From positions 186,001 through 250,000 of the forward strand of contig CAIFEV010000002.1 of assembly GCA_903789615.1 (NCBI GenBank): DNA of 64,000 nt. Direction: 5' to 3'. Positions 34,100 through 42,920 of this stretch are shown piece by piece. The first letter of the stretch is position 1. Each line of letters opens with the position of its first letter. The DNA comes from an uncultured Lachnospiraceae bacterium (lineage in GTDB: Bacteria; Bacillota; Clostridia; Lachnospirales; Lachnospiraceae). Below the pieces are notes generated by a model. It did no database searches, was not told where the DNA came from, and saw only the letters and a program-made list of their open reading frames with translations. The position numbers and the translations under genes are program-made.

Positions 34100-36478
34100 T
34101 CATGCCTGCTCCCGTGCCTGCTTCCGGAATTTTCCCGGTGTCGTCCCGGTCATTTTGCTGAAAAAGCGGATGAAATTCTGCGCATTCGTATATCCCAGCT
34201 CCTCCGCAATGCTGGCAACCGTATCGCCCGTATTCAGGAGCCTGTTCTTAGCCAGTTCCAGGCGGTACGCATCGGTGTACTCCGTGAACGTCATGTTCTT
34301 TTCCTGTTTCAGAATCTTCCACAGATACCCCGTGTGATAATTCAGTGCCTGCGCACACTCTGAAAGTGTGATATTGCCCTTGTGATCCTCCACCATCTTT
34401 TCGATGGACATCAATATAAGATGAGACTGGGATGTCATGTTCTCCCCGACGCTGAACAGAATCGGATCGATCATCTTGTATTTCAGATATCCGCGGACAT
34501 AATTCAGATCAACGGAGTTCAGAACCGTCTTATAGATTTCATCCATGCTGTCACGCAGCACACTCTCAATGGCGATGCCGTTTTCCTGCGCACTCACAAT
34601 GACCGAGTTGACAAATTGCAGAAGAACCGTCGCTGCAGCCTCACGGGAAAGTCCCTGTTCCCGGATCGCCTCCGTCACGCTGTTGATGACATCATAGGCA
34701 TTTTCCTTGTCCGCCTGCCGGATCGCCAGATTTATCTTCTGCGCCCACTCACTGTTGTAGACTCCGGTCGCAGCCTGCTCATCGCCCATATAAAACTGAT
34801 AGTAGCTCTCACTTCCCGGGTTCGGGTGATTTCTGCTCACTCCGGCGGCCTCCTCAACCTCATGCCGGCTGTTGAGCGCCCGAACGCTCTCCCGGTAAGC
34901 CTGAGGGATCTTGTGAATATCCCGTCCCGCGCGGCTTATTCCCATGCCGATCTCCGTCCCGTACTGCGCGTTTACATGCTGCACCAGCGCCTTGTACAGC
35001 TGCACAGCCGGTTCTGTCAGAATATCCGTCGGCACCGCATCGTCTGCCGCCGAACCGGACTCCGGGACCAGGCATACGATCGATTTCATATACGGAACCG
35101 GAGGAAAGAAGCTGTCTCCAGGCCCATGCTTTCGGCAGAACTGTACGATATCGGCCGTTATTTCCTTTACTTTCTGATCGGAAAGCATCTGCTCATCGGA
35201 AGTGCGCAGAATGATCGTCACGACCCTGTACGCTGCCGGAATCCGGTCTGCAATGGCAAGACCTTCCGAAAAAGCGTCTATATCGGCATCCGTGAGCTCG
35301 CCCTGCAGCAGACGCCGCACAAAAAGTTCCTGTACCTGTCCCCGCAGTTCCACATTGCGGGCACTCAGGCGATTGATGTTTTCGGCGACATATGCGAGTT
35401 CATCCTCGCCGGGCTGAAGCTTGGTGTCGGAGCCCGCCGAGATTTCACCGGCCATACGGCTGACCGGACGATAGATCATCCGGAAGGAGAAAAACACGGC
35501 GCCGAAGACAATGATGGCAAGCAGAACCATAGAAAACAGCACATACATATCCGCCACCTGGTTCGCCATGTGCAGATTCATGCCATAGTACACATCCCAG
35601 CTGACCTTGGTCAGGCTGTATCCGGCCGTCATGTATGAGCCGTTTTCTCCTTTGAATTTTCCTCCGATGACATCCGGATCTTCCTGCTTCTGCAAAGCCA
35701 GAAGAACAGCGGACGCGAAATCATCGTCCGATGAATAGCGTACGGCTCCCGTATTCCGGTCAATTACCACGACCGCCTGTCCCTTTCCGAGTCCGCTCAT
35801 GGCGTCTTTCCAGAGCTGATTCAGATTCAGCCGCACCGCTGCCACGCAGTCCGGATTCAGTGTATTGTTGGGCATGAACGATATCAGGTACAGGCCGTCA
35901 AACGGAACGACAGAATTGGAAGAAGCTGCCGCTGTGCTCCCCGCATTCTCCGCGTCAAACCACTGAAAGGATGTCCCGGTATAGGCCAGAGACCGGTTCT
36001 CCCACAGCCGGGAAAACTCCTCCGAATGCCCGAGCTCATCTTTCGAGTACACCCCATTGCCTGTGATGACATTCCCCGTATTCCGGTTCACGAATGCAAA
36101 TGCGCGGACATAATCCCCGACAAGATTGCTGCCCGAGAGCAGCCTCTGCGCCTTCAGAATATCCGAAACGCGCTCAAAGCTCACCGCCTCCGACATGATG
36201 TAGTCCAGGCTGTCATTGTCGTCCTGTACCAGATTGGCATAATAATTCCATGTGTTCTGCAGTGTGCGGTCAAGATTCTGCCCGATACCATTCACGGTAT
36301 TACGGGAATTTTCCGCGTATCTCTCATCCGAGCGTCTGGAATAATATATGAAAAATATCGCCGAAAACGTAAGCAGAAGCACAAGAATAAGTCCCATCGA
36401 CACAAAAATCACCCGCCGGTGGAACCCTACTTTTCTGGTCTTCTTCTGTTTCTTCCGGTTGTCTCTTTTATCCGTCAT
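34100..36478 (-). CDS. yesS: Membrane-bound AraC family regulator, YesS-like
   Basis: The 792-residue protein has a basic N-terminus, a first membrane helix (about 24-47), an extracellular sensing region (about 50-300, Cache-like), a second helix (about 308-332), a HAMP-like stretch and a cytoplasmic middle domain. A C-terminal AraC double helix-turn-helix (about 690-790) includes SIAEELGYTNAQNFIRFF and the MTGTTPGKFRKQ signature. YesS-type regulators sense sugars outside the cell and activate adjacent pectin operons. It lies in the middle of the locus, after a YesU-like gene and before the operon it presumably controls. AGGAAAAGG precedes the ATG. Confidence 0.92.
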   Translation of the reverse strand: MTDKRDNRKKQKKTRKVGFHRRVIFVSMGLILVLLLTFSAIFFIYYSRRSDERYAENSRNTVNGIGQNLDRTLQNTWNYYANLVQDDNDSLDYIMSEAVSFERVSDILKAQRLLSGSNLVGDYVRAFAFVNRNTGNVITGNGVYSKDELGHSEEFSRLWENRSLAYTGTSFQWFDAENAGSTAAASSNSVVPFDGLYLISFMPNNTLNPDCVAAVRLNLNQLWKDAMSGLGKGQAVVVIDRNTGAVRYSSDDDFASAVLLALQKQEDPDVIGGKFKGENGSYMTAGYSLTKVSWDVYYGMNLHMANQVADMYVLFSMVLLAIIVFGAVFFSFRMIYRPVSRMAGEISAGSDTKLQPGEDELAYVAENINRLSARNVELRGQVQELFVRRLLQGELTDADIDAFSEGLAIADRIPAAYRVVTIILRTSDEQMLSDQKVKEITADIVQFCRKHGPGDSFFPPVPYMKSIVCLVPESGSAADDAVPTDILTEPAVQLYKALVQHVNAQYGTEIGMGISRAGRDIHKIPQAYRESVRALNSRHEVEEAAGVSRNHPNPGSESYYQFYMGDEQAATGVYNSEWAQKINLAIRQADKENAYDVINSVTEAIREQGLSREAAATVLLQFVNSVIVSAQENGIAIESVLRDSMDEIYKTVLNSVDLNYVRGYLKYKMIDPILFSVGENMTSQSHLILMSIEKMVEDHKGNITLSECAQALNYHTGYLWKILKQEKNMTFTEYTDAYRLELAKNRLLNTGDTVASIAEELGYTNAQNFIRFFSKMTGTTPGKFRKQAREQA

Positions 36479-36540
36479 ACCTTTTCCTACCGGTTCCCCT
36501 GCCTTCAGGCCCCGCCGCTTAAAAATTGCGGCACAGACGT

Positions 36541-37203
36541 TTACGGCAGCGCCTCAACCTGCAGGTTTCTGTATTGCCCTTTCATCGGCGCGAGCTGCCG
36601 CAGCCCGATGCATCCGCCGCCAAGCAGCGGGCCAAACGCCTTGCCGTCATCGCGGAACGTGAACACGGTCAAATCATTGACGGCAAATGTCACCATATTC
36701 CCCTTCTTCACAATCGTCAGCGTATACCAGTCGGCATCCGGCGAAGCGTCCGGAATCGGATCCGCGCCCTGACTCACCAGATAAAATCCGTAGCTCTTGC
36801 GCAGATTGCAGGTGTGAAAGGCTCTCTCATCCGGTTCCTTGCGGCGGAAATAGGAAATATGAAACGCATTGATATCTCCGTGATGGTACTGCGGATACTG
36901 TCCGTCCCGCTTTGCAAGCCCGGCGTCAAATATGCTCTGACCGTTTTTCCCTTTTGCGGCGAAGAAAATCATTGCAAGTCCCGGCTCCCGAACGGGGCGG
37001 AACTCCCAGCAAATCCGGATATCCGAAGGAAATTCTACCGGACACCAGAAGACGTAGTTGGCTTTCTGTCCGTCCGATGACGGCAGGGCATTCTCCATGG
37101 TGAGCGCACCGTCCTCAAACGTGATATTCGCTCTTCCCTCGAGAATGAAATCGCGGACATCATCCGGCGATGACAGCGGATTACTGTAAAGAATCGTTCC
37201 CAA
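36541..37203 (-). CDS. yesU: YesU-like DUF1961 protein
   Basis: The 220-residue protein is a jelly-roll-type protein of the DUF1961 family, with FWCPVEFPSDIRICWEFRPV, YHHGDINAFHISYFRR and WYTLTIVKKGNMVTFAVNDL. No signal peptide. The family lies in pectin loci but its activity is not established; a carbohydrate-binding or lyase-like role is plausible. The start is TTG at 37203 with CGGAG nine bases upstream; the nearby ATG at 37223 is in another frame. Confidence 0.85.
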   Translation of the reverse strand: MGTILYSNPLSSPDDVRDFILEGRANITFEDGALTMENALPSSDGQKANYVFWCPVEFPSDIRICWEFRPVREPGLAMIFFAAKGKNGQSIFDAGLAKRDGQYPQYHHGDINAFHISYFRRKEPDERAFHTCNLRKSYGFYLVSQGADPIPDASPDADWYTLTIVKKGNMVTFAVNDLTVFTFRDDGKAFGPLLGGGCIGLRQLAPMKGQYRNLQVEALP

Positions 37204-37280
37204 TTTTGTACACTCCGTTCCATGTAAAGTTTTCAGCCGGGCTGCCGCCCCGCCGGTTTTCGTTTGAGCATCTGAAGCGT

Positions 37281-37289
37281 ATTATATCA
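37281..37289 (-). promoter_or_regulatory. Extended -10 promoter before yesU-yesS
   Basis: Minus strand TGATATAAT (TATAAT at 37286-37281) with no clear -35. It lies in the 89-base gap after the acetylesterase gene and could give the regulator independent basal expression. Confidence 0.45.
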
Positions 37290-37292
37290 CAT

Positions 37293-38105
37293 TTACCGGA
37301 AAAAGACCGTGTCCGCCCTCGTCGCCGTCTTCTCGTCCGTTTTTAGCACACCGGCCGGAAATCCCGGCACCTCCTCAAGCGCCCGTGCAAGGATGCCGGC
37401 ATACAGATAGGCCCCGCCGTACTGAAGATGCGCGTTGTCCCGGTCTCCGTCCGGCCACCCTTCAAAAACGCCTTCGGGTATCCACATGTAAAGTGCCTTG
37501 CACTTCTCCGGACCGATTTTTGTATTGAACTCCGATGTCAGGCGGCCAAGATCAATGACCGGAACTCCTTTTTCTTCTCCCAGACTCAGCATGGCACGAC
37601 GATACCCATCAAAAGAAGGCCTGCAGATATTTTCTCCGTCAAATTTCCGCATGGCTATGGGCGTCACGAGAACCGTATGCACGCCGCGCTCCTGCGCCGG
37701 AGTGACATAGCTCTCCCACAGAATCTTTTTAAACGTTTCCGGCTCACTAAACCGCTCCAGCTTTTCTCTGTACGCATCATTGTGGCCAAACTGGATGAGA
37801 AGCCAGTCCTCCTGCCTCATTGCAGCCAGACAGTCCTCAAACCGGCCCTCTGCCAGGTAGTTTCTTGCTCCGCGCCCGGCCATGGCCCGGTTGTCGATCT
37901 TCACGGTATCCGTCTCGTATGTCACCGCATTGGGAAATGCAGAATGCTCCGAATGATACACCCTGTATGCACCCGCCGTCATATATTTCACGAGCATCTG
38001 GCCCCAGCCGCACTGCGGTGCCATAGAGCGCGGATAACTCTGCACGGTCGAGTCGGACACCAGAAAAATCGTTGGTTTTTTCACAGCTTCCATCGGATCA
38101 CGCAT
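37293..38105 (-). CDS. yesT: Rhamnogalacturonan acetylesterase, YesT-like (CE12)
   Basis: SGNH-hydrolase of 270 residues. Block I is SDSTVQSYP with nucleophile Ser19, block II NRAMAGRGARNY, block III FGHND, and the catalytic Asp-His pair is in DNAHLQ (about 223-226). These are characteristic of family CE12, which removes acetyl esters from RG-I galacturonate. No signal peptide, so it acts on imported oligosaccharides. The ATG is three bases after the beta-mannosidase stop and uses an AAGGAG inside that gene's end. Confidence 0.92.
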   Translation of the reverse strand: MRDPMEAVKKPTIFLVSDSTVQSYPRSMAPQCGWGQMLVKYMTAGAYRVYHSEHSAFPNAVTYETDTVKIDNRAMAGRGARNYLAEGRFEDCLAAMRQEDWLLIQFGHNDAYREKLERFSEPETFKKILWESYVTPAQERGVHTVLVTPIAMRKFDGENICRPSFDGYRRAMLSLGEEKGVPVIDLGRLTSEFNTKIGPEKCKALYMWIPEGVFEGWPDGDRDNAHLQYGGAYLYAGILARALEEVPGFPAGVLKTDEKTATRADTVFFR

Positions 38106-38108
38106 CGC

Positions 38109-40835
38109 TTATTCTACTCCTTCGTGTTCATACGAATCATACAGGCTCTGCACCCTGAACGGTCCTTCCGGCTGCCTGGCGGCGCACCACGCGGCCGGCG
38201 GCAGGATTTCAAGCGTTCTCTCGCCCGCCTCCATGTCAAAGAAGTTGTCGGAAAGCTGGAGATTGCCGTCTTCCGAGGAGATTGCCACTCCCTTGGCAAA
38301 GCTTTCGGCTCGCACCCTGATGTGCCGTCCGTCCGGTGAAAGTGCGAGGGTGAGCTTCGGATCCGCGAGATGATAGTGCTTCGGCGCGCAGAAGAGCGCC
38401 GTCGCTTCGGAAACGCGTCCGTCATCCGCGAAGAAATGCATGCACAGGTGAGCGTCCATCGGGCTGACAAGCCCGTCCGGGAAGAGAGGCCCGGCTTCCG
38501 GCGCATTCTGGCGGATGCGGTCCGTGAAGTCAAGCTCCGGAAGCCATGTGGACGCATACGCGGCGGCCGTGACATCCGCTGCTTTTCCGGACGCGATCAC
38601 ATGGCTGTCCGGCAGGCGCAGCTCCCACGTGAGATACCCGTGAACAGGGGTATCCGTCTCATTGGTGAGGCAGGGCACGGCACAAAAGCGTATGGCACGC
38701 TGCTGGCTGTTCACGTTCGGCTTCTGGTTAATCTCCCCGCTTTCCTCCAAAGAGAGCAGAAGCGGGGCGAACATGCGCTTTTCCGCGTACTGCAGCGCTT
38801 TCCAGCGGCCGAAGTAGTCGATGCCGGCCCAGGACGCCACCGGCCAGATGTCGTCAAGCTGCCACACGACGGTGCCCATGCACAGCCCGCGGAAACGGCG
38901 GAAATGCTCAACGCCGTAGCGGATGGCCTCCGCCTGAAGCAGCTGCGACACGTACAGAAGCTGCGTAAAGTCCTTCGGATACCGGTATGTGCGCGAGATG
39001 TAGCTCAGAACTTTTCCGTTGGCCGCGGCGTTGCGCTGATGCATCTCCATGACACGCGAGAAACAGTTCCTGTCCTGCGGCAGCGTGAAGCTCTTCACCG
39101 TCGCCATGCACGGAAACGACTGGAACCCGAACTCCGACAGGAACCGGAAGTGATGGTCCCGGTACGCCGTGAACGGCTCCTCCCCGTGCCAGACGCCCCA
39201 GTAGTGTATATCGCCCTCATTTTCCGCGTGTGTGCGCGAAAAGTTGCCGCCCGAGGACGGGGAACTCGGCCAGTAGAAACGGTCCGGGTCCAGCTGCTTC
39301 ATGAGCCGCGGCATCAGCGTCTCATACAGGCGGATGTAGTCATAGTGCTGCTTCGGCGAGCTGTGCCAGTCCCCCGCCTCAATCTCCTCCTCGATCTCGT
39401 TGTTCCCGCACCAGAGCGCGATGCAGGCGTGATGCCGCAGCCTCCGGACGTTGTCCGTCAGCTCCGCGCGCACATTCTCCTCCATCTCATCCGTCAGTTC
39501 GTACGACGCACAGGCAAACAGAAAATCCTGCCACACCAGAAGTCCCAGTTCGTCGCACGCGTCGTAAAAGGCGTCATCCGGGAAGTACCCGCCGCCCCAC
39601 ACGCGCACGCAGTTCATATGCGACTTTGCCGCACTCTCAAGCAGCATCCGGGTTCGCCGCGGACTCTGCCTCACCAGAATGCTGTCCTCCGGAATATAAT
39701 CCGCGCCCATCGCAAAAAGAGGCAGCCCGTTGATGACAAATGCGAAATTGCGCCCTTCTCCCTCATCGGCGCACTGTCTGTCATTCAGATGTTTCCGGTA
39801 CGGTCTGTCATCTGCCGGTGACTGGTCCACCCGGATGGTCCGCAGGCCGGTGCGCTTCTCCCAGACATCGATTTCCCCGCTCTTATCCGAAAGGCTCACC
39901 CGCACCGTGTAAAGCGGCTGCTTTCCGTATCCGTTCGGCCACCACAGCTGCGGACTTTGTATCATCACAACAAGCCCGCCGGACGCCATGAAAACAAGAC
40001 CGTCGCACCTGTCTGCCTGAACGGACCTGACGCATCTTGCGGCTTCCTGCCCGTCCGGGTCCGTGACGGTGAGCGTGAGCGTAAAGGTCTGACAGGCGTC
40101 CGGACGTTCTTCAGGAGTGTGCACATCCACGCGCACATCCGCCTGAACAAGCATTTCCACAGCGCTCACGACATCCCCGTGCACCCCGTGCCCGGACACA
40201 CTGTGTTTCTGCGAAATCCGCACATCCTCAAGACGAGCCGGCTTTCCGCTCTCCAGATACACGTCCCGAAACAGCCCGGCGTCCGGAAGCCGCGGACCCC
40301 AGTCCCATCCGAACATGCAAGCCGCCTTGCGCAGCTGCGGGAAGCCTGCCATGCTGTCCGTCGAACCGCCCGTGTACGTCTTTTCCTGCCGTTCCCGGAT
40401 GATCCGGGTCGGCGAGTGCAGGAAAACGACAAGCGTGAACACATGATCCGGATCCGCCTTCAGGGCCGCTTTCACCAGTTCCGTAATATCAAATACCCAG
40501 CGGCGGTTCATGTCCTCGACATACCCGAGGGGCTGCCCGTCAAGCGTCACGTCCCCCGCCGTGTCGATTCCCTCAAAGACCAGCCGCAGCGACTCCTGCT
40601 TCGCCTCGTCTCTTTCGATGGTAAAATTTTTCTCAAAGCGGAAATCATTTTCCATCAGGCGCGTAGCTGAAAGTTCATTGTCACGGTAGAACGGGTCGGG
40701 CATGAGGCCCTTTGCTGTCAGAATGCTGTACACCGTCGCCGGGATGCCGGTGCGGATCGGTGTCTGCGGGATGCCGTACACATTCTCACCGATGACGGTA
40801 AAATCCCAGTCTGAGTCAAGAAGTCTGGATTTCAT
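38109..40835 (-). CDS. Beta-mannosidase, glycoside hydrolase family 2
   Basis: The 908-residue protein is a GH2 beta-mannosidase: sandwich domain at the N-terminus, MFGWDWGPRLPDAGLFRDV near residue 180, acid/base glutamate in WCGNNEIEE near 478, nucleophile in LSEFGFQSFP near 566, and C-terminal sandwich domains. Such enzymes release terminal beta-mannose and, in the family, sometimes other sugars. No signal peptide. It is the first gene of the unit with the CE12 esterase, YesU and YesS. Mannose is not a normal RG-I sugar, so another substrate is possible. Confidence 0.93.
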   Translation of the reverse strand: MKSRLLDSDWDFTVIGENVYGIPQTPIRTGIPATVYSILTAKGLMPDPFYRDNELSATRLMENDFRFEKNFTIERDEAKQESLRLVFEGIDTAGDVTLDGQPLGYVEDMNRRWVFDITELVKAALKADPDHVFTLVVFLHSPTRIIRERQEKTYTGGSTDSMAGFPQLRKAACMFGWDWGPRLPDAGLFRDVYLESGKPARLEDVRISQKHSVSGHGVHGDVVSAVEMLVQADVRVDVHTPEERPDACQTFTLTLTVTDPDGQEAARCVRSVQADRCDGLVFMASGGLVVMIQSPQLWWPNGYGKQPLYTVRVSLSDKSGEIDVWEKRTGLRTIRVDQSPADDRPYRKHLNDRQCADEGEGRNFAFVINGLPLFAMGADYIPEDSILVRQSPRRTRMLLESAAKSHMNCVRVWGGGYFPDDAFYDACDELGLLVWQDFLFACASYELTDEMEENVRAELTDNVRRLRHHACIALWCGNNEIEEEIEAGDWHSSPKQHYDYIRLYETLMPRLMKQLDPDRFYWPSSPSSGGNFSRTHAENEGDIHYWGVWHGEEPFTAYRDHHFRFLSEFGFQSFPCMATVKSFTLPQDRNCFSRVMEMHQRNAAANGKVLSYISRTYRYPKDFTQLLYVSQLLQAEAIRYGVEHFRRFRGLCMGTVVWQLDDIWPVASWAGIDYFGRWKALQYAEKRMFAPLLLSLEESGEINQKPNVNSQQRAIRFCAVPCLTNETDTPVHGYLTWELRLPDSHVIASGKAADVTAAAYASTWLPELDFTDRIRQNAPEAGPLFPDGLVSPMDAHLCMHFFADDGRVSEATALFCAPKHYHLADPKLTLALSPDGRHIRVRAESFAKGVAISSEDGNLQLSDNFFDMEAGERTLEILPPAAWCAARQPEGPFRVQSLYDSYEHEGVE

Positions 40836-40878
40836 ATTTTCCTCTTTTCATCACAAGGTCACAAACGCATCTGAGCCT

Positions 40879-40907
40879 ATTATGATACAAGGAGAGCCCG
40901 GGCACAA
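40879..40907 (-). promoter_or_regulatory. Candidate promoter of beta-mannosidase unit
   Basis: Minus strand TTGTGC (40907-40902), 17-base spacer, CATAAT (40884-40879), about 40 bases before the start codon. It is divergent from the NifX-FKBP promoter. Confidence 0.5.
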
Positions 40908-40952
40908 CGGACAAATCGTCTGCCTCATCTGCCGCGGCTCTTTTTCTGTGTA

Positions 40953-40981
40953 TTGACCTTTCAGCCGCATTCTGCAATACT
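40953..40981 (+). promoter_or_regulatory. Candidate promoter of the NifX-FKBP gene
   Basis: TTGACC (40953-40958), 17-base spacer, AATACT (40976-40981), about 50 bases before the ATG. Confidence 0.55.
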
Positions 40982-41032
40982 TTTTTATATACAGTCCGTG
41001 AATTCGGATATTTTATCTTTAAGGAGAATTTT

Positions 41033-41914
41033 ATGCGCATTGCGGTTCCATATGAGGACGGAGAGGTCTTCCAGCATTTCGGGAGAACGGAAAATTTCAA
41101 ACTGTACGACATCGACGGCGGTGAGGTCGTCAGCACACAGATCCTTGACGGTGAGGGCATCGGCCACGAGGCGCTGGCAGAACTGCTGGCCAGACATGAC
41201 GTAAACACGCTGATCTGCGGGGGACTTGGAGAAGGCGCCATGAGCGCGCTGCAGGCGGCCGGGATTCAGGTGTACCCGGGCGCTTCCGGCAGCGCTGACG
41301 CGGCGGTCGCTGCATTTCTTGACGGAGAGCTTGTCCCCGGCGAGGCAAACTGCGACCATCACCACGGGGAAGAAGCAGAAGAAGACTGCGAAAGCGGCTG
41401 CGGGTGCGGCGAAGGCTGCGGCGGCGGATGCGCTGGAGGCTGCGGCGGCGGATGCGGCGGCGAGAGGCCTGTCATCCTGCAGGGGAAAAATGCGGGCAAG
41501 ACCGTCCGCGTGCACTACCGGGGCACATTTGACGACGGGTCGCAGTTTGACTCTTCGTATGACCGCGGAGAGCCGCTGGAATATGTCTGCGGAACCGGCA
41601 TGATGATTCCGGGATTTGATGCGGCGGTTGTCAACATGGAAGTAGGCGAAAGTCTCGACATTCATCTGATGCCGGAGGATGCATACGGAATGCCGGATCC
41701 GGACCGTGTGCTGAGGCTTGCGATTGCCGAGCTGCCGGGGTCTGAAGACCTCACTGTCGGCCAGAAAGTATACCTGAGCGGTCCGTCAGGACAGTCCTTC
41801 CCGGTCGTCGTAACAGCAAAGGACGATGAAAACATCACCCTTGACGCCAACCACGAGATGGCCGGCAAAGAGCTGAACTTCCATATTGAACTGCTCTCTG
41901 CCATCGGAGACTGA
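41033..41914 (+). CDS. Fusion of NifX/NifB-like cofactor domain and SlyD-like FKBP isomerase
   Basis: This 293-residue protein has three parts. Residues 1-105 match the dinitrogenase iron-molybdenum cofactor fold (MRIAVPYEDGEVFQHFGRTENF, TLICGGLGEGAMSAL). Residues about 107-148 form a linker with three histidines and eight cysteines in Gly-Cys repeats, strongly suggestive of metal binding. Residues 150-293 are a SlyD-type FKBP prolyl isomerase (KTVRVHYRGTFDDGSQFDSSYDRGEP, an inserted flap, LDANHEMAGKELNFHIELL). SlyD normally carries a Cys/His tail for nickel; here the Cys/His run is placed before the FKBP. AAGGAG precedes the ATG. No nif genes are nearby. Confidence 0.9.
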   Translation: MRIAVPYEDGEVFQHFGRTENFKLYDIDGGEVVSTQILDGEGIGHEALAELLARHDVNTLICGGLGEGAMSALQAAGIQVYPGASGSADAAVAAFLDGELVPGEANCDHHHGEEAEEDCESGCGCGEGCGGGCAGGCGGGCGGERPVILQGKNAGKTVRVHYRGTFDDGSQFDSSYDRGEPLEYVCGTGMMIPGFDAAVVNMEVGESLDIHLMPEDAYGMPDPDRVLRLAIAELPGSEDLTVGQKVYLSGPSGQSFPVVVTAKDDENITLDANHEMAGKELNFHIELLSAIGD

Positions 41915-41937
41915 AGGGAAACCTCTGAAGGAAAATC

Positions 41938-42600
41938 ATGGAATGCACGATAATTCGTGACGATATCACGAGGGTCGTATCCGACGCCCTGATTCTGCCG
42001 GCCGGCCCCGGACTTGTGATCGAAAGCGGTGTGTCCAAAGCTGTCTTTGACGCGGCCGGCCGGAAATTTCTGACCGAAAGCTGCCACAAGGCGCTCAAAG
42101 ACGCCAGAGACCGGAAAAAGTCTGGTGTGCGCGGTCTTCCGGAAGGATCGGCCGTGCGGACACTTGCCGGCGATCTGCCGGATACATTTGTCATACACGT
42201 GGTCATTCCGGTCTGGAAAGGCGGAAAGGACGGGGAAGAGGAGCGGCTTGCCGCCGCGCTTGAGGCGGCTCTTGCGCAGGCGGATCTCATCGGTGCCTCC
42301 AGGGTCGCTCTGCCGCTTCTTGGCGCCGGCAGCCGGCACTTTGACAGTGTGGCTGCTTTCACGCTGCTGCGCGACACCATCCGCGCGTACCAGCCGTCCG
42401 GCAGCCTTACCGGCGCGATACTCTGTCTGTACGACACGGAAACCTGCCGGAGGCTGAAAGGTCTTGGTGTCACATTCCCGGAGAATATCGATGAGGCGTA
42501 TGTTCTTTCGCACGACGAGACGCTCCCGCCCCCTGCCGTCGAGGTGATGAGCAGCGCGGCCAGAAGTGCCGGCGCGGCCAGCAAGGCGCTGCAGAAGTAG
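41938..42600 (+). CDS. Macro domain protein, ending at an in-frame amber codon
   Basis: The 220-residue reading matches macro domains, which bind or hydrolyse ADP-ribose derivatives: DALILPAGPGLVIESGVSKAVFDAAG in the front loop, FVIHVVIPVW, and LPLLGAGSRHFDSVAAF in the second loop. GAAGGA precedes the ATG, 23 bases after the FKBP fusion. The last residues (SSAARSAGAASKALQK) begin a helix that continues in the same frame past the TAG at 42598-42600 for a further 96 codons. The gene may therefore be a truncated version of a 316-residue protein. Confidence 0.85.
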   Translation: MECTIIRDDITRVVSDALILPAGPGLVIESGVSKAVFDAAGRKFLTESCHKALKDARDRKKSGVRGLPEGSAVRTLAGDLPDTFVIHVVIPVWKGGKDGEEERLAAALEAALAQADLIGASRVALPLLGAGSRHFDSVAAFTLLRDTIRAYQPSGSLTGAILCLYDTETCRRLKGLGVTFPENIDEAYVLSHDETLPPPAVEVMSSAARSAGAASKALQK

Positions 42601-42891
42601 GCGGGCGAAACCGCGGAAAAAGTGACCCGGCGCGCCGCATTCCTGCACTCGCAGGCCCGGCAGGCGGCTTTTGACTTCAACCAGCACGCGGCCCAGGCCG
42701 GGCGCGACGCGCGCTTCCTGGCCGGTGAAGCGTCAAAAGCTTTTCACGAGGCCATGAAAGATCCGCAGACAAAGGAATACGCAAAGCAGGCCGCGCAGAT
42801 CGTCGGCGAAGTCGCCTTAAGCATCGCCGCGGACAAAGCACTCCGGAAAGCCTTCGGCGCGGCATCTGACATTCTGCGGAAAAAGAAATAA
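42601..42891 (+). pseudogene. In-frame helical C-terminal continuation of the macro-domain gene
   Basis: After the TAG the same frame runs 96 codons to TAA at 42891 without a break. It encodes an alanine-rich amphipathic helical segment (AGETAEKVTRRAAFLHSQ, then FNQHAAQAGRDARFLAGEASKAF, and a final DILRKKK). The only start inside is a GTG at 42622 with no ribosome binding site, so it is unlikely to be an independent gene. Options are a nonsense mutation, a sequencing error or stop-codon readthrough. Confidence 0.6.
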
Positions 42892-42920
42892 TAAGAGAAC
42901 AAAAAACAAGAAGACTTTCT

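Noticed and set aside
42622-42891. Independent small gene starting at GTG 42622.
   Set aside because: No ribosome binding site, same frame as the macro-domain gene, and the helical sequence begins before the GTG.
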